A stretch of 64,000 bases of DNA from a virus. Below are positions 50,612 to 59,140 of this stretch, one piece after another; positions within the stretch are counted from its first letter, which is position 1; every line of letters starts with the position of its first letter. The stretch is taken from positions 1 through 64,000 of the IMG/VR virus record IMGVR_UViG_3300033146_005950. One strand, 5' to 3'. The position numbers and the translations under genes are program-made. The notes under the pieces are model-generated. The model saw only the letters and a program-made list of their open reading frames with translations. It had not been told where the DNA came from and did not search any database.

Positions 50612-50620
50612 TATTTATTT
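50612..50620 (-). promoter_or_regulatory. late-promoter-like AAATAAATA box
   Basis: The minus strand reads AAATAAATATAAAAA, about 45 bp before the gene at 50569. Confidence 0.5.
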
Positions 50621-50718
50621 TTTGAAACTGTTTTAAGACTAAAAAAGAGGTTTGAAAATAAAAATTTACAAACCTCTTAAAAATTATATAATTAAAAAAA
50701 TTAATTATTAAATTTTAT

Positions 50719-52194
50719 TTACCAAACGTCGATTCCAGTTACAGTATTTATACCTTTGAAATTAATCAAACGATAAAAACTACCGGCTGAAAGCAAGCTG
50801 GTACTAATTGCATAACGTGATTTAACACCAACTCTTGGAGCGAAGTTATCTTCACTTGTTGCAGAATACTGTACATTCATTTTGTATGGACTAAAAACAA
50901 CTCCACCGTCTGTCATTCCTGGTCCTTTATACCCAATAAGAGCATATTCATTAGTAGCGAACTGATCAAGATAAACAGAAATTGAGTTATTAAGAGTACC
51001 AATAAGAGTTGACTCAGAACCTGAAAGAATTATACCTGGTTCAACATTTGAAGTATTCGCAGTAAAAGCAGCGTTTGCAGCTTTAAGAACTGATGCAACT
51101 CCATTCGAAACAACAACGAAGTTACCTGGACCACGAAGAGCCGCGCCAGCAATAACAGTTGAAGCATAAACGATTGCATTTGTTACCATTGCAGTTTTAG
51201 CACGAATATCAGAAACAGAAGTAATATCAACATTTGCAGCAACATCTCCACCGTCACCATTAATAGCAGTCCATTTCAATGCCTGAAGCATTTCACGGTC
51301 AAGCTCCTGAACAACTTCCTGATGAAGTGTATTAATCATATCAAGCTTAAGATCGAAGTTATGCATTGCAAGTACATCTTCAAGTACATTCAATGAAAAA
51401 GTAGCAGCAAGCATTCTGTCACCAGCGCGAACTGTTTTCTGATCCCATTTAGTTGTTAGCTCAGGCCATTTAGTATTTGCATCATTAGAATTAAGAATCC
51501 AACCTTCAGCGTCATTTGATGCAGCAGCTTTACCGAAGTCAGCAGCACCAGAAGTTGCTTGAGTTCCACGGTCAGCTTTACCCTCAATATCCCCAAGAAT
51601 CTGAGTAGGAGTTGTGTCATCATCAACCTGAACAGTTTGCCCTTCAACAAAACCAGAATCTTTTGCAAAACCAGTTGTAACATCAGTAGAAGTTAAAGTA
51701 TAAGTGTCACCTTTATATCCACCAGTATAACCAGAATACTCAGGAACTGATTTCCAAGCAGCTTCAACACCTTGATCTGTTGCAGAGGAAATAGAATCTT
51801 TATAAACAGTTCTCTTTGCAAAAGCAATTCCAACAGGTCCAGTCATAGGCTGAACAGCAACAAGTTTATTAGCAAAAAGTGAAGGAACAACACGACGAGC
51901 AAGAGCAAAAGAAATGGGTTTGAACTCGTGAGCTTGTGCATTAGCAGTTCCGTTAAGCATTCCACCAACACCGTAAGCAGGAAGGTTTGTACCGTCCGAG
52001 AAAGCACCTGAGTGAGTTGAAGCATTTGCAGCAGCTTCCTCAACCATTTCTGTTGCGCCTTCATCAATATTATTAAGCACAAGAGTAGTTGCGCTCTTTA
52101 CAATTTCATCTTGGATAAGGTCTACACCAAGAGCAGCATTTTTTCCAGATGTCCATTTTTTAAGAACGTCTGCAGTAGCAATATTTACTGACAT
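50719..52194 (-). CDS. gp23: major capsid protein (gp23-like)
   Basis: The 491-residue protein (T4 gp23 is 521) has the HK97-type gp23 pattern: an N-terminal region that protease gp21 may trim, then ALARRVVPSLFANKLVAVQP followed by MTGPVGIAFAKR, and a C-terminal PYKMNVQYSATSEDNFAPRV, RYAISTSLL segment. It comes last in the order gp20, gp67-like, gp21, gp22, gp23, exactly as in T4. Codon use is less AT-biased than in the neighbours, which fits a highly expressed gene. A late-type box lies 80 bp upstream and AAAGGAG precedes the start. Confidence 0.93.
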   Translation of the reverse strand: MSVNIATADVLKKWTSGKNAALGVDLIQDEIVKSATTLVLNNIDEGATEMVEEAAANASTHSGAFSDGTNLPAYGVGGMLNGTANAQAHEFKPISFALARRVVPSLFANKLVAVQPMTGPVGIAFAKRTVYKDSISSATDQGVEAAWKSVPEYSGYTGGYKGDTYTLTSTDVTTGFAKDSGFVEGQTVQVDDDTTPTQILGDIEGKADRGTQATSGAADFGKAAASNDAEGWILNSNDANTKWPELTTKWDQKTVRAGDRMLAATFSLNVLEDVLAMHNFDLKLDMINTLHQEVVQELDREMLQALKWTAINGDGGDVAANVDITSVSDIRAKTAMVTNAIVYASTVIAGAALRGPGNFVVVSNGVASVLKAANAAFTANTSNVEPGIILSGSESTLIGTLNNSISVYLDQFATNEYALIGYKGPGMTDGGVVFSPYKMNVQYSATSEDNFAPRVGVKSRYAISTSLLSAGSFYRLINFKGINTVTGIDVW

Positions 52195-52272
52195 ATTAAA
52201 AATCTCCTTTTTATATTATTTGTTTTATATGTAAATGATTGGCTAAATTTTCACTTAACCAATCTATTGTTT

Positions 52273-52281
52273 TATTTATTT
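52273..52281 (-). promoter_or_regulatory. late-promoter-like AAATAAATA box
   Basis: The minus strand reads AAATAAATAAAACA, upstream of the major capsid protein gene, giving it its own promoter within the capsid operon. Confidence 0.5.
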
Positions 52282-52299
52282 TTGATTAAAGATGCTTTA

Positions 52300-53187
52300 T
52301 TAGAGATACTTTGCAGCTTCTTCAATTAGAGGATTAACCTCAACTTTCTGTTCATTGTCTTCATTAGATTCAAACTGAGCAAAAATGTTTCTCTCTGTTT
52401 TATCTACTTTATTATTTACAGACTCTTCAATCATAGTCTCTATATAATTATCAATCCTGCGAGCAATAAATCTATCACTCTTGTTTGAAAATTTCTTTAT
52501 TACTTGTCTTGAAAGTTTCGCAGGTAGACCTTTGATTGACTCTTCAACAAGAGGGTTCAGTTTTGGCTCTTCAATAGATTCTTCAACCATTCTGCGTTTT
52601 GAAGGTCTTGGTCGTCTTGTCCGTCTTTTCAAAAATCTTTCACGGGCGATTTTTACTGATTCCTCAATAACATCTTCTTCATCTTCAGATTCTTTTTCAT
52701 CTTCAGATTCTTTTTCATCTTCAGATTCTTTTTCATCTTCAGATTCTTTTTCATCTTCAGATTCTTTTTCATCTTCAGATTCTTTATCTTCAGCTGATTG
52801 CAACCTGTCAATATGGCTTTCCTCTTCAACAAGTTTTAACTCAAGATAGTCAGAAATGTAATTCATTACCTTATCATTAAGTTCTTCTTTATATTCTTCA
52901 GCTTCTTCAACAAGAGCATCAACTTCTTTTTGAACCTTAGTTTTTACTGATTCCTCAATAACTTGTTCATTTTTAGCAAGCTCATCTGCAACTCTTTTAT
53001 TTGCAATTTCTTCAGCAATTTTTGTTGCTTCTTCAACAAGTTTTGCATCTCTCTTTGCTTCTTCTTCAACAAGCTCTTTAGCCTTTGAATCTACAGCAGC
53101 CGCGAAACTATCTTCTATTGAAGACATATCTTTTGCTTCTATTATTCCGTCGGCTACGAGTTTTGTTAGTACGTTTTTATAACTCAT
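52300..53187 (-). CDS. gp22: prohead scaffold/core protein (gp22-like)
   Basis: The 295-residue protein is very rich in Glu and Lys and mostly helical, as expected for the T4 core protein gp22 (269 residues). It contains a tandem SEDEKE repeat (about 133-168), a basic patch RRTRRPRPSKRR (about 189-200), and many VEES/IEES motifs that resemble gp21 protease cleavage sites. It lies between the protease and major capsid genes. It would form the internal scaffold and be degraded during maturation. Confidence 0.8.
   Translation of the reverse strand: MSYKNVLTKLVADGIIEAKDMSSIEDSFAAAVDSKAKELVEEEAKRDAKLVEEATKIAEEIANKRVADELAKNEQVIEESVKTKVQKEVDALVEEAEEYKEELNDKVMNYISDYLELKLVEEESHIDRLQSAEDKESEDEKESEDEKESEDEKESEDEKESEDEKESEDEEDVIEESVKIARERFLKRRTRRPRPSKRRMVEESIEEPKLNPLVEESIKGLPAKLSRQVIKKFSNKSDRFIARRIDNYIETMIEESVNNKVDKTERNIFAQFESNEDNEQKVEVNPLIEEAAKYL
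52675..52790 (-). repeat. 18-bp tandem repeat inside gp22
   Basis: About six copies of an 18-bp unit (plus strand AGATTCTTTTTCATCTTC) code for the SEDEKE array of the scaffold protein. The copies are nearly identical, which points to recent expansion by slippage or recombination. Confidence 0.8.
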
Positions 53188-53211
53188 ACTAATTTATCTC
53201 CTTTTCTATTA

Positions 53212-53865
53212 TTATAAATGATAAAAAAGATTCTTTATTGCGGCTGCAATATCTTCATCTTTTTTCTTCTTTTTACTTACTTCAGTTTTAAGATTTTTGA
53301 TTGAGTTTGATAAAAATACATTACCTTGTTCATCTATATCATATTCAATTGATTCTAATATTGGATCAACCATACTTGAATGATTGGATGGGTTAAAAAC
53401 TAAATCAACGGCAAGAACTTTAAAATTGTTTTGCATTTCTCGTTTTTCATTAAAAGTACCTAATGCACGAATTGAAACTCCGAAAGGTATTTTTTCATCT
53501 ATCAAAGTACAAGCAACTCTACCTGTGTCTGATTTATTTGGGTTTAATATTCTACTTGTGCCAACTAATTCATTTCCAATATATTCGAGCTGATTAATTT
53601 TATGAACAATTTTATTTAATGTTATATCAATTTTATGAGGGTGGTCGAGCTCGCCAATGCCACGTCCTGTTTTAACGTTTTGCTCAATAAAAGTATCCCA
53701 ACCAGCTTTAACATTTTCTAACGGGTAAATATTTCCATTTATATTTTTAGCATTGAAAGTTTGATATGGGCCAACTATTTTATAAGTTTTATTATCTCCA
53801 ACACCTTCTTCAACAACATCATAATCATACCCGTTATTATATAAGCTTTCTTCAATAAGTTTCAT
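53212..53865 (-). CDS. gp21: prohead protease (gp21-like)
   Basis: The 217-residue protein (T4 gp21 is 212) has the herpesvirus-assemblin-like protease pattern: GIGELDHPH with the catalytic His (about 72-76), and IPFGVSIRALG with the catalytic Ser (about 131). It cleaves scaffold and capsid proteins during head maturation. The C-terminal Lys-rich segment (SKKKKKDEDIAAAIK) may be trimmed. The gene lies between gp67-like and gp22 as in T4. Confidence 0.88.
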   Translation of the reverse strand: MKLIEESLYNNGYDYDVVEEGVGDNKTYKIVGPYQTFNAKNINGNIYPLENVKAGWDTFIEQNVKTGRGIGELDHPHKIDITLNKIVHKINQLEYIGNELVGTSRILNPNKSDTGRVACTLIDEKIPFGVSIRALGTFNEKREMQNNFKVLAVDLVFNPSNHSSMVDPILESIEYDIDEQGNVFLSNSIKNLKTEVSKKKKKDEDIAAAIKNLFYHL

Positions 53866-53867
53866 TA

Positions 53868-53996
53868 TTATTCCTCAGTTTGTTCTTCTGTTTTGTTTAT
53901 TTTTTTAAGTTTTTCTTTAGATTTTTCAATTTGCTCATCTAAAATCTTATTTGCTTCACCAGTTAAATTTTGCTCTATTGCTTCAACTAAATTCAT
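53868..53996 (-). CDS. gp67-like prohead core peptide, 42 aa
   Basis: The ATG at 53996 follows GGAGG and the frame encodes MNLVEAIEQNLTGEANKILD, then a charged helix (EKSKEKLKKINKTEEQTEE). It lies exactly between the portal and protease genes, where T4 has genes 67 and 68, which encode small prohead core proteins. The short charged-helix composition agrees with gp67, but it is shorter than the T4 protein (80 residues). Confidence 0.6.
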   Translation of the reverse strand: MNLVEAIEQNLTGEANKILDEQIEKSKEKLKKINKTEEQTEE

Positions 53997-54026
53997 TTTA
54001 TTTTCCTCCACTTATACATTATAATT

Positions 54027-54035
54027 TATTTATTT
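54027..54035 (-). promoter_or_regulatory. late-promoter-like AAATAAATA box
   Basis: The minus strand reads AAATAAATAAATTATA between the portal stop and the gp67-like start, about 30 bp before the latter. Confidence 0.45.
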
Positions 54036-54045
54036 TTTAAAAGTT

Positions 54046-55638
54046 TTACCACTTTCTTTTGCTGCCTGAATCTTCCCCATCATCTTTAGGTTCTAATTTT
54101 TTTTGTTCTTCTATTAATAATCTGTTCTCTTCTAATTCTGATTCTGTAAAGCCACAAACGCTTTTTAGCACCCAATCTCTACTTAAAAAACCGTTTGGTG
54201 CATCTTCTGAGTCATAAATATAATCTGACGCATTATCATACATTTCTAATTTTGTCGACCATAACTCAGATTTTAGGTAAAGTTGATATTTTGATGCTTC
54301 ATTCCATACAATTGAATAAAACTTCTTATCAATATATTTGTCATCAACACCTTCAAGTTTTAGTAATAATTCAAATGGCGTTATTAAAACAGGACTAAAA
54401 TTTCTTTTATATTTTTCTAATTTTTGAGCAAATTGTTGTTCATCTCTTGTTATCGACTCTGTTCTTGCTTCCCACTCTCCCATTTCGTCTGAGTCCCATC
54501 GCCCTTTTGGAATTCCTAAACCTTTATATAACTTTGCAATAAACATTTTAACATCTTCAAGTTCACCTAATTGCATTCCGCCTGAAATTGAATCTACTTC
54601 AGTTTTATTTCCGTCTTCCCCAACTGCAAACCATAAATCGTCAATTATTGATTTAATATGAGATTTTTGCGATATTTCACCTGTATTATAATTATAATCG
54701 TTTACTTTATTATAACGCTTTGCTAAATTTTTCAAATAATTTTGTGCCGGGCCTGATTTTAGTTTTCCTGTATAAACATTAAAAACTCTCATTTCAGGAG
54801 CTCTTGTCCATCTATAAATTGCTAAAGAATCATCAATCATTTTCATATGATTGTAAGTTTTCATTACAATATCGTACGGGCTACGGACATCATATAAAGA
54901 ATTACCATATTTTCCACTATTCAAATAAATAATTTGATTGGGTGCAAATTCTTTTATAATATCCTCTTTTTTCAATTTATATAAAGAATTTGAAATAGAC
55001 TTTAATTTAATATCATTTATTTGAACGAACTTCTCAATAATGTTCATTTTATTATAAACAGGTAGCATTGTATAAGATGGCAATATTTGATAACCTATTA
55101 TTTTTGTTTTATCTGTGCTTGGAATCAATTCTATAAATAATTCAGCTTCTATAAATAATTTTTCGAACATTATATCCGCAACATTATTAAAATCAAACAA
55201 ATCATAGTAAACTTTATAAAATACTTTAGAATAAATCTTTTTAATATTTTCAGGTATTTTTTCGGTTGTTTCATTTATTTTTAATTTGCAAATTTCGTCG
55301 TCGGTGTTCTTTGTAATTGTTTCATTTACAATTATTTCAGTCGCGTCATATATTTCTGGGTAATTCGCCATCTGCTGATATTTTGCGATTTTTGATTTTT
55401 TAGAATTTACAATATTTAAAAAGTCAGAACCTTCATTTGACACTTCATTCGCTGCAAATGCTCCAGAACCATTTTGTTCTGAAGTAAGTCTTTTTTGTAG
55501 TTCTATTAAATCTGGGTCAACATAACCTTGTGCTTGTGAATTATCGCTTGCTTGCTTTACTTCTTGTGTTAGTTCTTTGCTAATTAATTTTTTGAAAAAA
55601 CCAAAGAACTTATTTTTGTTATTCTGTGAAACAGCCAT
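54046..55638 (-). CDS. gp20: portal protein (gp20-like)
   Basis: The 530-residue protein (T4 gp20 is 524) contains the typical T4-like portal segments: YPEIYDATEIIVNE (about 95), YRWTRAPEMRVFNVYTG (about 280), LPxYNKM-type strands, and KLYKGLGIPKGRW then TRDEQQFAQKL (about 385-425). It forms the dodecameric vertex for DNA packaging. It is the first gene of the capsid block. The acidic C-terminus is EPKDDGEDSGSKRKW. Confidence 0.92.
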   Translation of the reverse strand: MAVSQNNKNKFFGFFKKLISKELTQEVKQASDNSQAQGYVDPDLIELQKRLTSEQNGSGAFAANEVSNEGSDFLNIVNSKKSKIAKYQQMANYPEIYDATEIIVNETITKNTDDEICKLKINETTEKIPENIKKIYSKVFYKVYYDLFDFNNVADIMFEKLFIEAELFIELIPSTDKTKIIGYQILPSYTMLPVYNKMNIIEKFVQINDIKLKSISNSLYKLKKEDIIKEFAPNQIIYLNSGKYGNSLYDVRSPYDIVMKTYNHMKMIDDSLAIYRWTRAPEMRVFNVYTGKLKSGPAQNYLKNLAKRYNKVNDYNYNTGEISQKSHIKSIIDDLWFAVGEDGNKTEVDSISGGMQLGELEDVKMFIAKLYKGLGIPKGRWDSDEMGEWEARTESITRDEQQFAQKLEKYKRNFSPVLITPFELLLKLEGVDDKYIDKKFYSIVWNEASKYQLYLKSELWSTKLEMYDNASDYIYDSEDAPNGFLSRDWVLKSVCGFTESELEENRLLIEEQKKLEPKDDGEDSGSKRKW

Positions 55639-55683
55639 ATTTTATTTTACCTTTTTAATAATAATTAAACATTAAATTCAAAA

Positions 55684-56187
55684 TTATTTATTTTTTTCAT
55701 AATTGCGCATTCTTGCTTCAAAAGTTGATTGTTCATATGTTTTAGTTGCAATTTGTATAAACTCATCAATATTTGTTTCATCTACTTCATATAATTTTAC
55801 AACACTGTCAACTAAGTATTTCCTGACTGCGAACGGAGAAGTTTTTTCTATTACTTTTAAATCATTATAAGAAATTGTTTTTAAATTTTTAGAAAGAAGC
55901 CCATCTAAAATTTTCTTTCTAATTTTTATAGGTAGATGATGGAAATTTATTCCAGTAAAATATGTTTGTGTTGAATATGTTATACTGTAAATAAATGTAA
56001 GTGGGTAGGAATCAAAAAATTTTAGTTCATTAAAATTATAATCAAGTTTATAGTCATAAACAAAAGTATAAAATTTACCTTTTTGAATTTTTGATTTTCT
56101 TTTCGCATTTTTAGTTACAAATCTATCATATTGCTTGAAAGATTTAGTTTCAAATAAAGAACGTAAAAAACCAGTTGTAAATAACAT
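55684..56187 (-). CDS. conserved T4-like virion-associated protein, 167 aa
   Basis: The sequence FYTFVYDYKLDY..FFDSYPLTFIYSI..TYFTGINFHHLPIKIRKKILDGL (about 38-100) has a pattern I remember from uncharacterised T4-like phage proteins (YPL.F...GINFHYLP...R). The motif is beta-rich and ends in a helix. The gene lies directly upstream of the portal gene, which supports a head or neck role. No precise function can be given. Confidence 0.5.
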   Translation of the reverse strand: MLFTTGFLRSLFETKSFKQYDRFVTKNAKRKSKIQKGKFYTFVYDYKLDYNFNELKFFDSYPLTFIYSITYSTQTYFTGINFHHLPIKIRKKILDGLLSKNLKTISYNDLKVIEKTSPFAVRKYLVDSVVKLYEVDETNIDEFIQIATKTYEQSTFEARMRNYEKNK

Positions 56188-56194
56188 TTTTTTT

Positions 56195-56587
56195 TTACTC
56201 TTCTAAATTATCTGGTATTAGCGTAAATTCACCATCTTTTAAAAGTTCTATTAAATCTTGATTTATTTTTTTGACAATATTATAGTTTGCTAATTGTTTA
56301 GAAGGAATTATTTTATCCCAAACACTTGTATCTTTATAAAATTTTGAATATTTTATATCGTAAAATTTTAATATTTTCGATTTTAATAAATAACGAATTG
56401 TTATAAGCATTAAATCAAAGGAGTTTAGTGCTTGTTTTTCTTCTTCAGTTTTGGGATCTTTTAATATATTGCCTGCTTTATCAACTAAACCAAGTCTTAC
56501 TGCATCAAATTTATTTATGTCTTTAAATAAATTATTTGCTAATATGAAGCCAATTGCTTGTTTATCTATAAAATTGTTATCTTTCAC
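56195..56587 (-). CDS. conserved T4-like protein of unknown function, 130 aa
   Basis: The gene uses a GTG start (56585-56587) behind TAGGGGAA. The protein contains FDAVRLGLVDKAGNILKDPK and LNSFDLMLITIRYLLK, a pattern seen in uncharacterised proteins of T4-like phages near tail and portal genes. It is 7 bases upstream of the next gene and a late-type box lies before it. Confidence 0.5.
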   Translation of the reverse strand: MKDNNFIDKQAIGFILANNLFKDINKFDAVRLGLVDKAGNILKDPKTEEEKQALNSFDLMLITIRYLLKSKILKFYDIKYSKFYKDTSVWDKIIPSKQLANYNIVKKINQDLIELLKDGEFTLIPDNLEE

Positions 56588-56630
56588 TAATTTCCCCTAA
56601 ATTAAAACTTCTTTCAAATACTAATTAATA

Positions 56631-56639
56631 TATTTATTT
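56631..56639 (-). promoter_or_regulatory. late-promoter-like AAATAAATA box
   Basis: The minus strand reads AAATAAATATATTAAT, about 45 bp before the GTG start at 56587, at the head of the capsid operon. Confidence 0.55.
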
Positions 56640-56647
56640 TTAAAGTT

Positions 56648-57208
56648 TTAGTTTTCTAATAAGTATTCGAACGGCTCAATTTTGTCGTAAATTAATTTCA
56701 TTAAATGTTTTTGTAAACTATTTCTTCCTTTTACTCCTGCTAATATTGAATATGTTTGGTCAATGTATTTTGTTACCCATTTTACAGGTGCAATGCTAAA
56801 GTCAGAGACATTATCTAATCTATCAATTAATTTTATTGTTAAAGCATTATCTGAAATTTTGTTCATTTTATTAATAATATATTTAGTTTTTCCTAAAGCA
56901 TCAATTTCATTTTTATCATTTGTCAATTCTTTTACTAAATTTGCGATTGCTGTTCCAAAATAATCTTCTAAAGTTCCTTCGGTGACATCAGTGTCTTCAA
57001 GAGTATCGTGTAATAATGCCGCAGCAGCTAAATTAAAATCATCTGTTAAATTATAAATTTTAGTAAAGACTCTAACAGGGTGATTATAATAAGCTTCTTT
57101 TTCTCCAAATTTGCGTCTTTTACCTTTATGATTTAATTTTATAAAATCAATAATATCAGACAATTTTGCATTATCTAATTTCGACATTTCTTCAATTAAT
57201 AAAACCAT
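56648..57208 (-). CDS. HD-domain phosphohydrolase (SpoT/MESH1-like)
   Basis: The 186-residue protein has the HD pattern of (p)ppGpp hydrolases: YYNHPVRV with the first His (about 42), LLHDTLEDTDVT with the His-Asp pair (about 67-76), and KLIDRLDNVSD with the last Asp (about 126-132). It has no synthetase domain and is the length of small alarmone hydrolases. A role in lowering the host stringent response is plausible; other nucleotide substrates are possible. The start could be the first ATG or the ATG eight codons later. Confidence 0.75.
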   Translation of the reverse strand: MVLLIEEMSKLDNAKLSDIIDFIKLNHKGKRRKFGEKEAYYNHPVRVFTKIYNLTDDFNLAAAALLHDTLEDTDVTEGTLEDYFGTAIANLVKELTNDKNEIDALGKTKYIINKMNKISDNALTIKLIDRLDNVSDFSIAPVKWVTKYIDQTYSILAGVKGRNSLQKHLMKLIYDKIEPFEYLLEN

Positions 57209-57211
57209 ATT

Positions 57212-58105
57212 TTAAAACCATTTCCCAACTGTGTTTGAATTTCTTGGCGGTTGTTTATGTTCATCAGAATCATCATAAATGACTTCATCTCTTCTGTCTT
57301 TTATATAATCTTTTATATCAAAAATATCATCTGCGTTTTCTTGGTCAACATAATCGCCAATTTGGTCTTGCATAACATCTGCCATATCATATTTATTATC
57401 AATACCTTGATGATTGTCAATATATTTTCTAATACTTAAAGTCCAGTATGCTTGACGACTTAAAAAATCGCCTGCTTCGGTTGCTCCGTCATCTACAAAA
57501 ACTATTTTATATAATACTTCATCTAAACGAGATTTAATTAAGTCTCCAATTTTTGGTGCATCTAAAGATTCAAAAATTTTACTATCATCAATTAAAAATC
57601 CTTTATCTGGGCTTGTCGTTTCATCTGATTTTTTTGATGCGTATTTTGAAGCTTCTTTAAAATGTAATTTAGGAACGTGAATTGTTCCAATATTCATATC
57701 TTCAATTCCATACGCACTAAAATTACTTGTATGGTCTGGCACATCTTCATACTCAATCATTAAATTAAATGATCTTACAATTTTTGTATCCTGGTCATTA
57801 CTTTCTAATATATTTTGATTTCCATTTTTATCAAACTCAGTAACAAAATACTCTGCAATATTTCCATTTATTACTGTTTTTTCTGATGCGATTCTTGCGT
57901 AAGTTAAAGCATCTGTTTTATATTTTTCAGTTTCTTTTAATAACAATTGGTTAGGCATAACTGTTATTGGATTATTTTCAGTTGGGTAAAGTTCTATTTT
58001 ATCATAAAAAGAGCCAAACTCATCTACAAACGGAATTAATTTAATTGATAATTCAGAAGGCTTTGAATCTTTAAGTGGCTCTTTATTAAGATTTTTTGTT
58101 ATCAT
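57212..58105 (-). CDS. probable neck protein (gp14-like)
   Basis: The 297-residue protein has a C-terminal half with GDLIKSRLDEVLYKIVFVDD followed by YWTLSIRKYIDN, like the GDLVYLPLDKKLFEIKFV...Y.L.CELF pattern of gp14-type neck proteins of T4-like phages. The start overlaps the stop of the upstream gene (TAATG). Context between capsid and helicase genes is neutral. The call is a guess from pattern and length (T4 gp14 is 256 residues). Confidence 0.4.
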   Translation of the reverse strand: MITKNLNKEPLKDSKPSELSIKLIPFVDEFGSFYDKIELYPTENNPITVMPNQLLLKETEKYKTDALTYARIASEKTVINGNIAEYFVTEFDKNGNQNILESNDQDTKIVRSFNLMIEYEDVPDHTSNFSAYGIEDMNIGTIHVPKLHFKEASKYASKKSDETTSPDKGFLIDDSKIFESLDAPKIGDLIKSRLDEVLYKIVFVDDGATEAGDFLSRQAYWTLSIRKYIDNHQGIDNKYDMADVMQDQIGDYVDQENADDIFDIKDYIKDRRDEVIYDDSDEHKQPPRNSNTVGKWF

Positions 58106-58557
58106 TAATCCACCGCAATTAATATATTATGTTCTGTTTTTGATTGAGGTAATGCAAATAAAACATCAGAATTTTTTACAATTGATTTATTTCCATATAA
58201 ATATGTAAGTATTACATAATTATTTTTAATTATTGCAACTCCATAAACTTCAAAGTTAAAATTATTATTAATAAAAATAATATCGTCACAAGAAATGTAA
58301 ATTCCGTCGTCATCTTTTTTATTTGGGTTATTTATAAGTTGGCCGCCAAGCGTATAACCTGTTTCAGAGTCACTAACTTCAAATTGTTTTATATCAATTG
58401 CAGAACCTGTATTATATTCTGTGTAAGTCTTAATATTTCTTTGTTCTTCTTTAGTCAGTTGCTTTAATAAAATCACCCTTGAGCCAACAAATTCATTTAA
58501 TAATGAGTCTGCAATTAAGTGTCTAAACGCGTTACTTTTTACAGCGTTTGCTACCAT
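58105..58557 (-). CDS. hypothetical protein, probably virion-related, 150 aa
   Basis: The N-terminus (KSNAFRHLIADSLLNEFVG) is helical and the rest beta-rich (DDGIYISCDDIIFINNNFNF; GVAIIKNNYVILTYL). The stop overlaps the start of the gp14-like gene, and the start overlaps the end of the upstream acidic gene, so the three are translated together. It may be the partner neck protein (gp13-like), but I see no sequence support for that. Confidence 0.45.
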   Translation of the reverse strand: MVANAVKSNAFRHLIADSLLNEFVGSRVILLKQLTKEEQRNIKTYTEYNTGSAIDIKQFEVSDSETGYTLGGQLINNPNKKDDDGIYISCDDIIFINNNFNFEVYGVAIIKNNYVILTYLYGNKSIVKNSDVLFALPQSKTEHNILIAVD

Positions 58558-59120
58558 CTTGCCTCCTCGTCCTCATAATCATCATAATCATCATCATAAT
58601 CCAAATAATCATCTTTATCTGGAAAGGGGTTATTTTTATGTGTTTTTAAATATTTTTGTTTTGCTTCATACTCTTTATCAATTTCTTCTTCATAATAATC
58701 AATTATATCTTCAACAGCATCTTTTATTGCAACTGATAATGATTTTGAAGCTATATCGTAAATTATATCCCCGACTAAATTTCTAAATTTGGTTGAGGAC
58801 AAATAGTTTTCAATCTCATTTGTAATATCAATAGAATTAGTTTGTTTATTAAACGGCCCTCTTTTAATTTTTTGCTTAGGACTTTTTTGTGTTGGTGTTG
58901 CTGAGAAAGAACTTAAAAATTCTTTCATATTTTCAGCGTCAGTATTTTGAGTGTTAGGCGTTGTTGGTAAAGGTACTGTTGGTAAAGGCGCAACGTTTTG
59001 TTCAGGTATTGCAGACTCTTCTACAACATTTGTATCATTTTTGTTTTCTGTTTTAACACCAGCACCTGATTCCACAACAGATTTAATTTTCTCAGTAATA
59101 TCAATTGTTTTTTCTGACAT
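58551..59120 (-). CDS. hypothetical acidic protein, 189 aa
   Basis: The protein has a low-complexity, Pro/Thr-rich N-terminal half (APLPTVPLPTTPNTQNT), a helical middle and a very acidic C-terminus (YDDDYDDYEDEEARW). A TAGGAGA lies before the start and a late-type box overlaps the uvsW stop upstream. No family was recognised. It is the first gene of the group that includes the gp14-like protein. Confidence 0.5.
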   Translation of the reverse strand: MSEKTIDITEKIKSVVESGAGVKTENKNDTNVVEESAIPEQNVAPLPTVPLPTTPNTQNTDAENMKEFLSSFSATPTQKSPKQKIKRGPFNKQTNSIDITNEIENYLSSTKFRNLVGDIIYDIASKSLSVAIKDAVEDIIDYYEEEIDKEYEAKQKYLKTHKNNPFPDKDDYLDYDDDYDDYEDEEARW

Positions 59121-59140
59121 TTCTTTGTCTCCTATAATTT

